From Mimachlamys varia (taxonomy: Eukaryota; Mollusca; Bivalvia; Pectinida; Pectinidae), in assembly GCA_947623455.1 (NCBI GenBank), contig OX392530.1:32333405-32397404 (forward strand): a stretch of DNA of 64,000 nucleotides, given 5' to 3'. The position numbers and the translations under genes are program-made. Below, in pieces: positions 35,406 to 45,785 of this stretch (position 1 is its first letter; each line of letters starts with the position of its first letter). The notes beneath the pieces were generated by a model that worked only from the letters and a program-made list of their open reading frames with translations, made no database searches and was not told the DNA's origin.

Positions 35406-37380
35406 CAAGACATTATTTGAATTAAAGATATACATGGAAACATGCAATCAATTACTATAAAGTACACAATTATGCCCCAAAAGCCCACAGTGGTCTTCTA
35501 GTAAAGTGATCAGTGTAGGATACAAAATGGGGAAACTGTTTTGTCTAGCTTGTGACGAAAGTCTCGGATGACGGGACTAAGGTTCTGCTTTTGATAAGTG
35601 TTAAGTTGGTGAGTGTTATGTTCCCTAAACTTGCACTGAACCTGCTTATGGTATACACAACATATGAATGCACAATTTGGCATATACGGTTTGGCCAAGG
35701 ACTTTCTCAGTATCCTCAACAACATAAAAGTGTCGTATTATGCTCTTCACTTACACAGCGGTGATGACGTTTGATAGAAGGAAATTGTTATGATGGCTAT
35801 ATCTTCTGGATAATGTAATGCTATATTGAAATTTCGTTTTTATTATTATTTTCTTTCAATTTCATTCTTCCATTATATCAAATGTCCAGAATTATAGTTT
35901 GCGTTTAGTAATCCATGCTATTGATGTTTTGAAGGAAAGGGTCCCTACACTGTTAGCATGGCATCCTTACACATACACAATAAAGGAGTGATGTTTGTTA
36001 ATTTCGTCACAATTGCCACAAATGGTGTTCATGTGATATAATTTGAAAAACAAAAACAAATAATAAAGGTTCATTTAATTCCATTCGGAGGAAAAGTCTC
36101 GGTTTCTGTGGGTTGTTGTCATGTTTGCAGGAAAACAGGGGAGCTTTACGAGGCATGATAGAGAGGAAGGGGTTTACGAAATGAACAATTGTCCATGCAT
36201 ATATTTAAGGTTAATGGGGTGAGCACTTGAGATATTTTTTGCTACAGAATTCTTATTTCTACTTACCGTGGATAGATTGATACTTTTCCGATGACTCGGA
36301 TTGAGTAAAACACGGCCTATGTATTTTCTTTGATGTCTTTGTGTTTATAAGCTATTATGCAGTATTTAAAAATCAGATGGGAAAATTGTTTACGCAAACG
36401 TAATTGCCGATCGGAGTCAGTTAAATTGAGTCTTCAAAGATATTTGTGTTTGCGTGTCAGGGGACAATGTTTATACTTGAATACTCAGAGGAGATAATGA
36501 TTTCGGGCGACATAACTTAACGATACAACGCACAGTCTGCTTGGTTAGGTAATGTTTCAAGACAATAACTATTCCCGCATACTCTATCTGGTCGTCAGCA
36601 AGTTAATGATGACGGCGGTGGGATCTAAACAAGAGATTCAACACATGTTACACACAGCTCTTCTATTGTGGTTAAGAATTCATAATTCAAAAGCTGAATA
36701 AAGAATTCGATCATTATTGAATAACTAGCAAATTACAATGAAATTTACGATGTCGTTATTGAGGTATAGGTCGCATAATTACTGGCCTAAATAGCGCAAG
36801 CTTTATGAAAGGCTGTGTCGTTGGTCCTCAAGGGCAGGACAAATCAGTATGTACCATCTCGCGTGTTCTTTAAATGTCACGGACCAAGCGCGCGCTGTGT
36901 TAAATAACATGTACATTATTCTAAATAAGGAACTGATGAATATTACATCAACATGTCTAAACTATATATTTACTACCTCGATTTTATCCAATTCTAAATG
37001 GTATATTCAAATATGATTTTTGCATTGCATGTACGGTGCTACATGTACTAAATTTTGAAGTAAACTGAAACATTATATACATATAGTCCGTAATGTATGT
37101 ACCCTGCGTTCTTTTATCAAGGTATTAAATATTCATTTTTTTCAATTTTGATGATGTATTATAATTTCTTTTGACAGAGAAATATACATGCAACTGCTTT
37201 GTTTTTCGATATTTGGTAATGAAATTAAGACTTATAAACTAATTAACTGAAAAGTTTGCTGGTACATATATAACGTACAACACCAAACGCCATGAGAGTG
37301 CGCCAATCACGTGATTCTAAATGAAGGAGGTTTGATATAAAAATATGAACAAAATTGACAACTTTGCATTTTTCAAATTT
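35406..37380. other. no gene seen
   Basis: About 2 kb. Overlapping opposite-strand ORFs at 35510-35764 (about 70 codons each) show no motif. Nothing else recognised. Confidence 0.4.
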
Positions 37381-37384
37381 AATC

Positions 37385-37794
37385 AACTTTGTTGGGTCCT
37401 AGAAGGACGTCACAGCTGTTTGATGCAGTGTAATCAATTTTGTTTGGCCTACTGTATTTATTACTAAATCTAAAAGGTGCAACACGTGTGTGTGTGGTTT
37501 AGGTTCCTATTTCAAGATACATTGCAGGTGATTGCTTAGGCCCTGGGGTTTGATTGAGCCCTATTGACCACAGCTATCTCATTATAGTATTGGCATGGTT
37601 CATAATATACACACTTTCGTAGTTCACGATTTTGAAAGTATATAGCACCCACCTTTTTTTTCTAAATTCATAAACTACAGTAGTTGAATTTCGATTCCAA
37701 CCTTTTGACCCCTAGCATCACTGGCGAGTCCTAGAAGGACGAAACAACTATACGATGCAGCGTGATAAATTGTTTCGGCATATTGTACATATTA
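37385..37794 (-). repeat. dispersed repeat R1, reverse copies, interrupted
   Basis: Two adjacent reverse-oriented R1 segments. The first (37385-37500) contains TCCTAGAAGGACG, TACTGTATTTATTACTAAATC and AAAGGTGCAACACG. The second (37560-37794) contains GCATGGTTCATAATATACAC, TTTTGACCCCTAGCATCACTGG and GTTTCGGCATATTGTACAT. The second breaks off at a TA, where the TA-flanked transposon begins, and resumes at 38717 with CTAAATTTGAAAGGCGCAGC. Confidence 0.8.
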
Positions 37795-38714
37795 CAGTTG
37801 TGGTATCGCACAACGCACCAAAAACTGCGTGCGTGCATCGTGCATACATCGTGCACACATCGTTCGCCCATTGTGCGCACAACTGGGCGATCTAAAGATC
37901 GTGCGTTTATGTGTGCGTTATAATCGCACACACGCACGATTTGGTACAACTGGTCGATACATATTACGGAATGAAAAACATATGGAACATTCCTGTCCAA
38001 AAACTATTTAAATTCGCATCATATTTATTGGGATTATGTCCATTTAACAATATACAGTAAACAGTATTACAGTGACCATGAGACAGCCAAGGTTTAGCTA
38101 CCAGGTAACAGGATAGAAATAACATGCCAGAGTTTTACCTGTCCCGTGTGTGGCGATACTCTACGACAGCCATTACCGAGCGACCGTTATGAAAACAAAC
38201 TGGCTCTTATAATTAGTTATTTGAAAACCCCCTCACCTCCCCACCATTTTACCTGTGTTTTCACACCTAGGCGAGTGCCCCGGGCCAGAGACATCTACAT
38301 ATATTGTCTATGTACAGGTGCAGTGTATAACTTGGTAAAAACTGGCAATATTTACTTGAATGAGAACTTGTCAATATGTGTTGAAAGTTTACATGTGTCT
38401 ATTTGGTTTGTTTCAAAAACTACAGAAAGACTAATACTAATTTTAAGAAATATATAGATAGAACTATCAGCTCATGTAAATAGTTAAAATATAGAAATAT
38501 GTTTAAAACAACTAGCGCGGAACCGTTTATATTGTTAAACCAATTCTAAATTTACATCAACCACGATTGTCATCGCACAATGTTAGTTTATCGTGCGCCC
38601 ACATGTGCGTTAGAAATAATCGTCCAAAATCGCATCGTTCGCACATCGTGCATACACCGTTCGCCCATCGTGCGCCCACCGCACATCTTGTAACGTTGTG
38701 CGATCCCACAACTG
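37795..38714. mobile_element. TA-flanked non-autonomous DNA transposon, copy 2 (920 bp), reverse of copy 1
   Basis: Terminal inverted repeats CAGTTGTGGTATCGCACAAC (left) and, inverted, CAGTTGTGGGATCGCACAAC (right) are flanked by TA at 37793-37794 and 38715-38716. The body is the reverse complement of 2157-3099 with scattered substitutions and small indels. Subterminal CATCGTGC octamers are again clustered at both ends. Its host is an R1 repeat: joining the flanks with a single TA gives TGTACATATTACTAAATTTG, matching R1 sequence elsewhere. No transposase is encoded; ORFs at 37731-38011, 38146-38457 and 38567-38758 are incidental. Confidence 0.85.
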
Positions 38715-38762
38715 TACTAAATTTGAAAGGCGCAGCACAATTATTTGTGTGTGTGTAAAGGT
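38715..38762 (-). repeat. dispersed repeat R1, remainder after insertion
   Basis: CTAAATTTGAAAGGCGCAGC and the following GTGTGTGTG continue the R1 copy that stops at 37794. Confidence 0.7.
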
Positions 38763-39880
38763 CACCTTACTGAATTAAATGTCATGCCCAGTTTTCATTG
38801 ATTTAAACATATTTTTATTGTTCAATAATAATTGAGATTAGGAACAAGGTATTTCAACTTAGAAACGCCTTCTCCATAATTGTGCATTATCATTCAAACT
38901 TATTATCACATTGGTTTGATGGCGTTGTGCTTCCATATCTCAGGAGCTGATACGTGAACGTCTCTATTACCCGTGCTATTTGATACGGATGGACGGGCAC
39001 CATATGCATAATAAACAGGTAATAAAATATGTTTCAAGTTCTCATATTCATAGAGTAGTTTTATTGTAACTTAAAAGCTAATACCCTATCATAAAGAGCT
39101 TTTGATACTTCAAAATGAATATCCATATTATTTCTAAAATGAGTGTTCCAGGGATACATGTACTATCGTTAATTTGTGAACTCTCAGTGCATGCGCACCA
39201 ACATTTAAGTGACAAAGTGAGGAGACATCCACATACCACGTGGTTCTAAATGATTCAGGTTTAATGTGTCACAAGATGAAACTCGAAAGATTTTAAATTG
39301 ATTACTTTGCAATTTTCAAGTTTGTAACAATTTTACAGAAACATTAACCATGTCCAGCTTTCATTTTATAATCAGATGGATTATGCATGACATAATAAAA
39401 CTTAGTTGTTTAAAATTGGGTTCTGTAGTTTCTCTGTTTAATTTTTACAACATGATACTTCTGCATCTAAGAGGCGATTAAGTGACTATTTTTTATGCTG
39501 GTTGATGCGGATAGGCCAACGCCGTATGTACAATAAAAACCCATTAAACATATATATCTATAAAGGTATTTCATTGCAACTTCAAAGTTATTCACACGTT
39601 CGTGAAAATATATGATAGTGCGAAATTATTATCTTATTTTCTTACTGTAACCTTGTGAAATAGATGTTTCAGTGATATCATGAACTCTCAGTGCATAAGC
39701 ACTAAGCTTTAGCTAACAGAGTGAGCAGGCATGTATAGATGTGCTAGGACCTATATTCATTATAGTGTCGTGTAATGCATATATTATAGTGTCATAAAAC
39801 CGTGGAAACGTATTACAATAATTCTTTTTTCTTGTTTTCGTTTCTGATCATTAGTGGTTGAGTATTCTACCATCTGTTAC
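38763..39880. repeat. degenerate ~0.5-kb tandem duplication, no gene
   Basis: GAACTCTCAGTGCAT occurs at 39178 and 39682. CATGCCCAGTTTTCATT (~38783) pairs with CATGTCCAGCTTTCATT (~39350), and a weak match surrounds the TTTTATTGTAACTT/TTTCATTGCAACTT words. The offsets (about 504 and 567 bp) differ, so indels have accumulated. No reading frame is supported. Confidence 0.4.
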
Positions 39881-39903
39881 ATGGAATTAGATATTAGTTA
39901 TCT

Positions 39904-40694
39904 TGTGCCCGAAGTAGAGAGTTCTTATCACGTACCCAAAGTAGAGAGTACTTATCACGTGCCCGAAGTAGAGAGTACTTATCACGGACCCGAACCGAAG
40001 TAGAGAGTTCTTATCACGTACCCGAAGTAGAGAGTACTTATCACGTGCCCGAAGTAGAGAGTACTTATCATGTGCCCGAAGTAGAGAGTACTTATCACGT
40101 GCCCGAAGTAGAGAGTTCTTATCATGTACCCGAAGTAGAGAGTACTTATCACGTACCCGAAGTAGAGACTACTTATCACGTGCCCGAAGTAGAGACTACT
40201 TATCACGTACCCGAAGTAGAGACTACTTATCACGTACCCGAAGTAGATAGTACTTATCACGTACCCGAAGTAGAGAGTAGTTATCATGTGCCCGAAGTAG
40301 AGAGTAGTTATCATGTGCCCGAAGTAGAGAGTAGTTATCACGTGCCCCCAGTAGAGAGTACTTATCATATGTCCCATGTAGAGAGTACTTATCACGTGTC
40401 CGAAGTAGAGTGTACTTATCACGTGTCCGAAGTAGAGACTTCTTATCACGTGCCCGAAGTAGAGAGTTCTTATCACGTACCCGAAGTAGAGAGTACTTAT
40501 CACGTGCCCGAAGTAGAGAGTTCTTATCACGTACCCGAAGTAGAGAGTACTTATCACGTGCACGAAGTAGAGAGTACTTATCACATGCCCCCAGTAGAAA
40601 GTACTTATCACATGCCCCCAGTAGAGAGTACTTAGCACGTACCCGAAGTAGAGAGTACTTATCACATGCCCGAAGTAGAGAGTACTTATCACGG
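39904..40694. repeat. 27-bp minisatellite, ~29 copies
   Basis: The unit is CCCGAAGTAGAGAGTACTTA followed by TCACGTG or TCACGTA. The length is a multiple of three, so frames stay open on both strands: plus VPEVESTYH repeats at 40045-40635, minus YFGHVISTL repeats at 39982-40692. An ATG at 39881 (MELDISYL) is in frame with the plus repeats until a 5-bp CCGAA duplication near 39990. A TAT-to-TAG change ends the plus frame at 40633-40635. Many units carry CACGTG, a perfect E-box. I treat the ORFs as repeat translations, with the coding possibility discussed in findings. Confidence 0.95.
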
Positions 40695-40889
40695 TTATAT
40701 AATTACATCATCACCATATGACATAGAAAATGTGCTCTATATAAATATGTTAATCAGCCTTTTTAATATGCAAATGTGGCAGATGATCTACATACGTGCG
40801 TGTTTAATAGCACATACGAGGAATTTTAATGTTTTGCAGAATATATAACCCAGTTGAATATCGACCTTGAGAACGTGGCATACATCTTA

Positions 40890-41085
40890 TATGTAGTTTA
40901 CTTGACGTGTGTCGTTGATGAAGCACGCTTACTCTTATAGAACATATGGTCTTGTTCTTTTGCACTTTTTCAGGGGTCTCCGTATATATATTTACGTTAT
41001 TTATTTTTTGTCCATTGATTAATCGATTATGAGGTCGGGTTATGGCTTTGTTGACGCCTCGGTATTCTCGTATTTATTTTATAGA
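40890..41085 (+). repeat. R2 retroelement 3' end fragment
   Basis: GTGTGTCGTTGATGAAGCACG, AACATATGGTCTTGTTCTTT, TCAGGGGTCTCCGTATATAT, GATTAATCGATTATGAGG and GCCTCGGTATTCTCGTATTT follow the R2 tail order. Confidence 0.65.
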
Positions 41086-41639
41086 TATGATTACTTATTG
41101 CCATATATGAATTAACACATTATGAAACATGTATAGGATCATCCAGACAATAGACAACTTACGTGTAATTTTACTGTGTCGATTTCTGGCATTGTTCTTG
41201 GCAAATTATGAAATTAACATCAGTTATCACAACCATAATCTATCTACAATTAACGCCTTAAGGTACACAATATGCAAACATCTTGACTTGTTATGCAAAA
41301 ATATACTATGTAGCATTATAATTTGTTATAATATGAATATTAATTTACTTAAAAGAATTTCGAAAGCAGCTTTCACGTATATTTCATGCATACTCTAGGT
41401 AATAACTTGTGCAGTTCTCATTAAATAATCCGTGAAATAATATCCTTGGCCAAAGCCTTTACTATAGATGTGAACGATATGCGTAAACAAATGATCAGGT
41501 TTGGTAAGATCTTGTTTTTGCTTTTGGTTTTATTTCTGTATACAACCATAGGTATATGAAATCCATAACCTACGTTGGTCATACACCTCCATTTATGATT
41601 TATAGTATTACCATCTCCTTAACATGTTTATGTGTTTAG
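41086..41639. other. no gene seen
   Basis: AT-rich. The ORF 41129-41398 (89 codons) has no recognisable feature. Confidence 0.4.
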
Positions 41640-42262
41640 AAACTCTGATATTTGAAAAAACTAAATCAGAGAATACAAAAGCGTCAACGAAATTATAATC
41701 TGAATTCAAAAGCGATTAAGCACAAAGGAAAGATTTACACGTATACCCTCGTAAAAGTACAAGAAAATAAGACCAAGTGTTCCAATGGAGTAAGCGTCTT
41801 CTTCTTCATCGACGACATTCGCCATGTAAATCTTGGTGCCATCCAAGTAAACAACGATTCTCAAAAAAGAGAACCTAGTTATCATTGTCAATCACAACAA
41901 GTAAGCACACTAATTAGCAAACTCAAAAACTTCATTTTCACATCACAAAAGGATACATAATATTTCTCGATGAGATAAAAATGTCGACCATAATACTTGC
42001 CCAAAGTCATCAACCGGCATCTCTCGAATCTCTGCGCCGTAAGTTTGTTCATCAGCAGCTGACATTTATCACGAAAATCTCGATATTCAGAGCACGCCCT
42101 AGAATAACGAATTAACTACAACATGTAAATACCATAGGATGGAGAAGCAAGTATGTTACTTTCAAGAAAGGCAACGTTCACGGTCGTAAAATCGAAATCG
42201 TCATGTTTATCATACAGTTTAGAAGCAAGCTGCTCATGTTGGTCATAGTTTAAGTAAAGATC
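41640..42262 (-). mobile_element. R2 retroelement 3' end, best copy (coding end plus tail)
   Basis: On the minus strand this copy runs from a protein-coding end (42245 to the stop at 41888-41890) into a non-coding tail: TGGATGGCACCAAGATTTAC, ATGGCGAATGTCGTCGATG, ACTTGGTCTTATTTTCTTG, ACGAGGGTATACGTGTAAAT, and finally CTTTTGTATTCTCTGATTTAG. The same tail occurs at 12.1, 15.8, 24.4, 24.9, 29.6, 32.9 and 40.9 kb. Always having the 3' end with variable 5' loss is the usual outcome of target-primed reverse transcription. Confidence 0.65.
41888..42245 (-). pseudogene. C-terminal segment of an R2 retroelement protein, one nonsense codon
   Basis: The minus frame reads YDQHEQLASKLYDKHDDFDF, then FLESNILASPSYGIYM, a TAG (42116-42118), LIRYSRACSEYRDFRDKCQL, and later KYYGRHFYLIEKYYVSF before the true stop. 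About 118 codons with a single nonsense change suggest a young copy. The pattern KLYDKxDDF / SYGxYxxQLIRYxRxC / YxDFxxK / YYGRH is, from memory, a conserved block at the C-terminus of many invertebrate proteins annotated as reverse transcriptase-like. The polymerase core is not in this window. Retroelement origin is inferred from this recollection and from the 3'-anchored copy pattern. Confidence 0.55.
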
Positions 42263-42955
42263 GAAAAAATAGGCTGATGTAGGAGAATCTGTTGTTTCTT
42301 TAGTCTCAAGTTTAGTAGGGTAGATACGATCGACTTATTCATCAAACTTATTGTTGTTTATTTACAACACATTATCGATAGGGAAATTGAAAGATTTGTC
42401 AAGGTTTTTGTTACACGTTCTGATAAGCCCCTCAACAATTCTATCCTTGTATGAAAACAAAAACCGAATTTCCTTGCGTAATAGCGTAATTATTTACAAA
42501 ATACGTTGCGAGTGATACAGCCGTTGTTCAAGTTTTGTCAGGTTTTTGTGTTCCCTATTACAATGTACGTACAGTGATGCTACATAATATGGTATTCCCT
42601 TCACATCTCACATTGCTTTAAAAATATATAACTGATTGGTTATCTAGTAATCAGATCGGCAGGCTGAAAAAAGGAACGAGCTTTGGTTAAATTACACTGT
42701 ACTAGTATATGTAATTATTTCATTCTCAGCATGGTTTGTCCACCAGAGGTACTGTGTAATGGTACATGGAGGCTTGAGGATATAATACACGTACATAGAT
42801 TATTGTACTTAACAATGGTGCGTGTAAGAAGATTTATTGCTTTTTATCACGCTACCGATTATTTGTGAAAGGGTAGTATATAAATAGATTTTTTCATTGA
42901 TATGTACATGCTTATGTATTATGTAATCGATGCCCCACGTATTTAAGTTTTTAAA
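42263..42955. other. no gene seen
   Basis: Non-coding. The ORF 42683-42868 is short and featureless. Confidence 0.4.
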
Positions 42956-42961
42956 GAATGC

Positions 42962-43226
42962 CCTATTTACTGAAACCCTTACTTTCGCACCATACAGTGT
43001 ATGATACAGACCGGCCTATTTACTGAAACCCTTACTTTCGCACCATACAGTGTATGATACAGACCGGCCTATTTACTGAAACCCTTACTTTCGTACCATA
43101 CAGTATATGATACAGACCGGCCATATTACTGAAACCCTTACTTTCGTACCATACAGTATATGATACAGACCGGCCTATTTACTGAAACCCTTACTTTCGC
43201 AACATACAGTGTATGATACAGACTGG
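42962..43226. repeat. 53-bp tandem repeat, 5 copies
   Basis: The unit begins CCTATTTACTGAAACCCTTA, continues CTTTCGCACCATACAGTG, and ends TATGATACAGACCGG. The five copies are nearly identical. Units 3 and 4 share CGTACC and CAGTATATG in place of CGCACC and CAGTGTATG, so the last duplications included a pair or gene conversion. Confidence 0.95.
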
Positions 43227-44000
43227 CCTATATTCACTTTACGATACAAAACCCATGATACGTTTTAGTCGGGGTGTCAAATTAAATTACACAATACGTG
43301 ACGTAGCATTAGTAAAAAACTGTATATTTCAGAAATTGAATATTTTGAGAGGTCGACAACAGTGTTAGATCGTGTTACGACAGCGTGTTGTAGAATATCG
43401 AATCATTGACGACGTGAGCGCCACCTGTTACCGTACTTATGTCAACAGCTGATATCTCACCACAGTTGGCGACGTGTCACGTTTATAATTTAGTATCCAC
43501 CATAAACAATTGTCAATAGAACTTTGATATATAAATGGCATATTAATATATATAATATGCATTTTAATTAGATGGTTATGAACACGTAACACATATACTT
43601 AGCAACTCATTAGAATATTTCATGTAAATGTTCAGCGGAGATCGATACAGATAGGCGATATGTTTCCAAATTATCAAAATACAACAAGATAAATGTTATC
43701 ACAGTGTAATTTATCAGTAATACTTTATACGGCATTGCGTACCGTGATGCGGGTTATCCTAACAAGAATATATTCCATCCGATATTCTCATGTTTTTTGT
43801 TTGCTTTGAAACAAATGTACTTCAATACCAAAAACGTAAATAGAAATATATTATCCACAAACGGAAACCACTAATGGTTATGTTAATTAATGCAAAGCGT
43901 TATTTGAAAAATACGTGTAGTATACAGAAATAGACGTAAAAGCAAATCAGAGGAAACCTAGACTACTTATACAATATACAACGTATCATCAAGACACTGA
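43227..44000. other. no gene seen
   Basis: Non-coding AT-rich spacer between two arrays. Confidence 0.4.
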
Positions 44001-44004
44001 ATGA

Positions 44005-44585
44005 AATACATACTTGAAATCAACACTCTGATTGCGATAAAAAAAACTTGAAATCAACGCACTTATTGAAATAAAAGCTAGAAATCAACACACTGGTTGT
44101 CATAAGAAACTTGAAATTAACGCACTGGTTGCGATAGCCCCTTGGAATCTACAAACTGATTGCCATATCAACTTTATATCCAGTACTGATTGCGAAAGGA
44201 AAAAAAAAAGAATCGACGCACGGATTGCCATAAAACTCGAAATCAACGCATTTATTGAAATAAAAGCTAGAAATCAATACACCGGTTGTCATAACAAAAT
44301 TGAAATTAACACACTAATTTCAATAAAAACTTGAAATCAACGCATTTATTTAAATGAAAGCTAGGAATCAACACACCGGTTGTCATAAAAAAACTGTAAA
44401 TCAACGCACTGGTTGCGATAGCACCTTGGAATCTACAAACTGTTTGTCATATCAACTTGATATTAAAACAATAAAAACTTGAAATTAACGCACTGATTGT
44501 CATACAGTTTACAATGTAACAACTTGAATTTAACGCCCTGATTAAAATAAAAGCTTGAAATCAAGGCATTGATTGCGATATAATC
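44005..44585. repeat. degenerate ~32-bp tandem repeat, ~18 copies
   Basis: ACTTGAAATCAACGCACTGA and TTGCGATAAAA, with variants (AGCTAGAAATCAACACACCG, GTTGTCATAA), recur about every 30-35 bp. A higher-order hint exists: AGCACCTTGGAATCTACAAACTG near 44420 repeats AGCCCCTTGGAATCTACAAACTG near 44136, and AAAGCTAGAAATCAACACAC-type units recur in both halves, so the array was partly duplicated as a ~285-bp block. Confidence 0.8.
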
Positions 44586-44940
44586 TTACAATCATCACAG
44601 GAAAACAACAAAATGTTTGCAATAAACACCTCAAATGAATTCCGCTGACAAAAGATTTATAAAAATGTCCCATAAAAGTGAGATTTATCGTAAGGGGTGC
44701 ATTAGAAGAAATATTGTGAGATGCTAGTTAGATTGGCAGGAGATCTTCACAACTGATTGTAATATTGAATGACTGGATAGATATATAAATGAATAATGTA
44801 GATACATTTATAGTTGGTTATAAAAAACACAAAACACAAAGACTACTTATCGCTAGCGCTTTCGCCCATCTTGGCAAAACTATATTTATAGTTATATTTA
44901 TAGTTTTATATTAGGATAAATGGAGCTGCTGCTGAATAAA
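44586..44940. other. no gene seen
   Basis: Non-coding; includes TATTTATAGTTATATTTATAG at about 44883-44903. Nothing else recognised. Confidence 0.4.
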
Positions 44941-44944
44941 TAAG

Positions 44945-45035
44945 AAATGATGCAGTTTACTTCTTTTGTTTTCGGCAAACTATCTATTATTTAATATAAA
45001 AGATGCACCACGTGTGTGTGTGTTAGGATTATCAT
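44945..45035 (-). repeat. dispersed repeat R1, terminal fragment, reverse
   Basis: ATGATGCAGTTTACTTC, TTTTCGGCAAACTATCTATTA and AAAGATGCACCACGTGTGTG correspond to the R1 terminus in reverse orientation. Confidence 0.5.
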
Positions 45036-45654
45036 TCATCAATGAAGGCATCATCTGTAATAAAACAATTGACAGGGGTCACATTGTTATTGAATAACCA
45101 CCCTCATAGTCTATTCGCGTGTACAAAAAACTCTCTGACTGGATATTTGATTACTAGTAGTTTACGTTTCGGTGATTAATGTTCATTTACCGATATTGTT
45201 GGCGTTACTTAAGGGAGTACAAGTATATTCAGACATACTTTTAAATGGATATACGAATGTTTCCACCTACTATCATCAGTGAAATAATTACTTGAAGTAA
45301 AAAGCCCAGACTATAAGAACAATTAAGAAATAATGCCAAAAATAATCGAAAACTTATTTTCGAATTTCCAGTTATCGCTTGTCTTTGTTTTCAGATAAAA
45401 TGCTGAAATTTTGTTCAAACTATCTATGAAACTAATACTGCTTAAATAAATATCTTTACGAAGAACGTTGCAAAAAATGATACAAACAGCTTGCATCATT
45501 TAATCTTTTCATGTGCATTTTGTACATGTATATCTGTTTGATATATATTTGTATGTTGATTTATAGGATGATCGGGTGATACATAAACAATGTATACTGT
45601 AACATCTTACATCAACATCACCATTTACTATACATAACTATTTAACTTTACTCC

Positions 45655-45785
45655 AAATTAATAAATTAATGGGGTTATACACACCTGATACTTCTGCGTC
45701 AACATTAGTTTAGAAAGTGTGGATTTTTACTGTATCTATTACTAAATTTAAAAGGTGTAGCATACGTGTGTTTCACATCATCTAT
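45655..45785 (-). repeat. dispersed repeat R1, internally deleted reverse copy
   Basis: AATTAATGGGGTTATACACACC and TGATACTTCTGCGTCAACATTAG are followed directly by TACTGTATCTATTACTAAATTTA and AGGTGTAGCATACGTGTGT. About 100 bp of the middle of R1 is missing. Confidence 0.65.

Noticed and set aside
39982..40692. 236-codon minus-strand ORF (YFGHVISTL repeats)
   Set aside because: It is antisense translation of the 27-bp minisatellite. Unit differences change His/Tyr in this frame, whereas they are mostly synonymous in the plus frame.
41652..41960. 102-codon plus-strand ORF
   Set aside because: It is antisense to the R2 retroelement tail and coding end, which have matching copies elsewhere.
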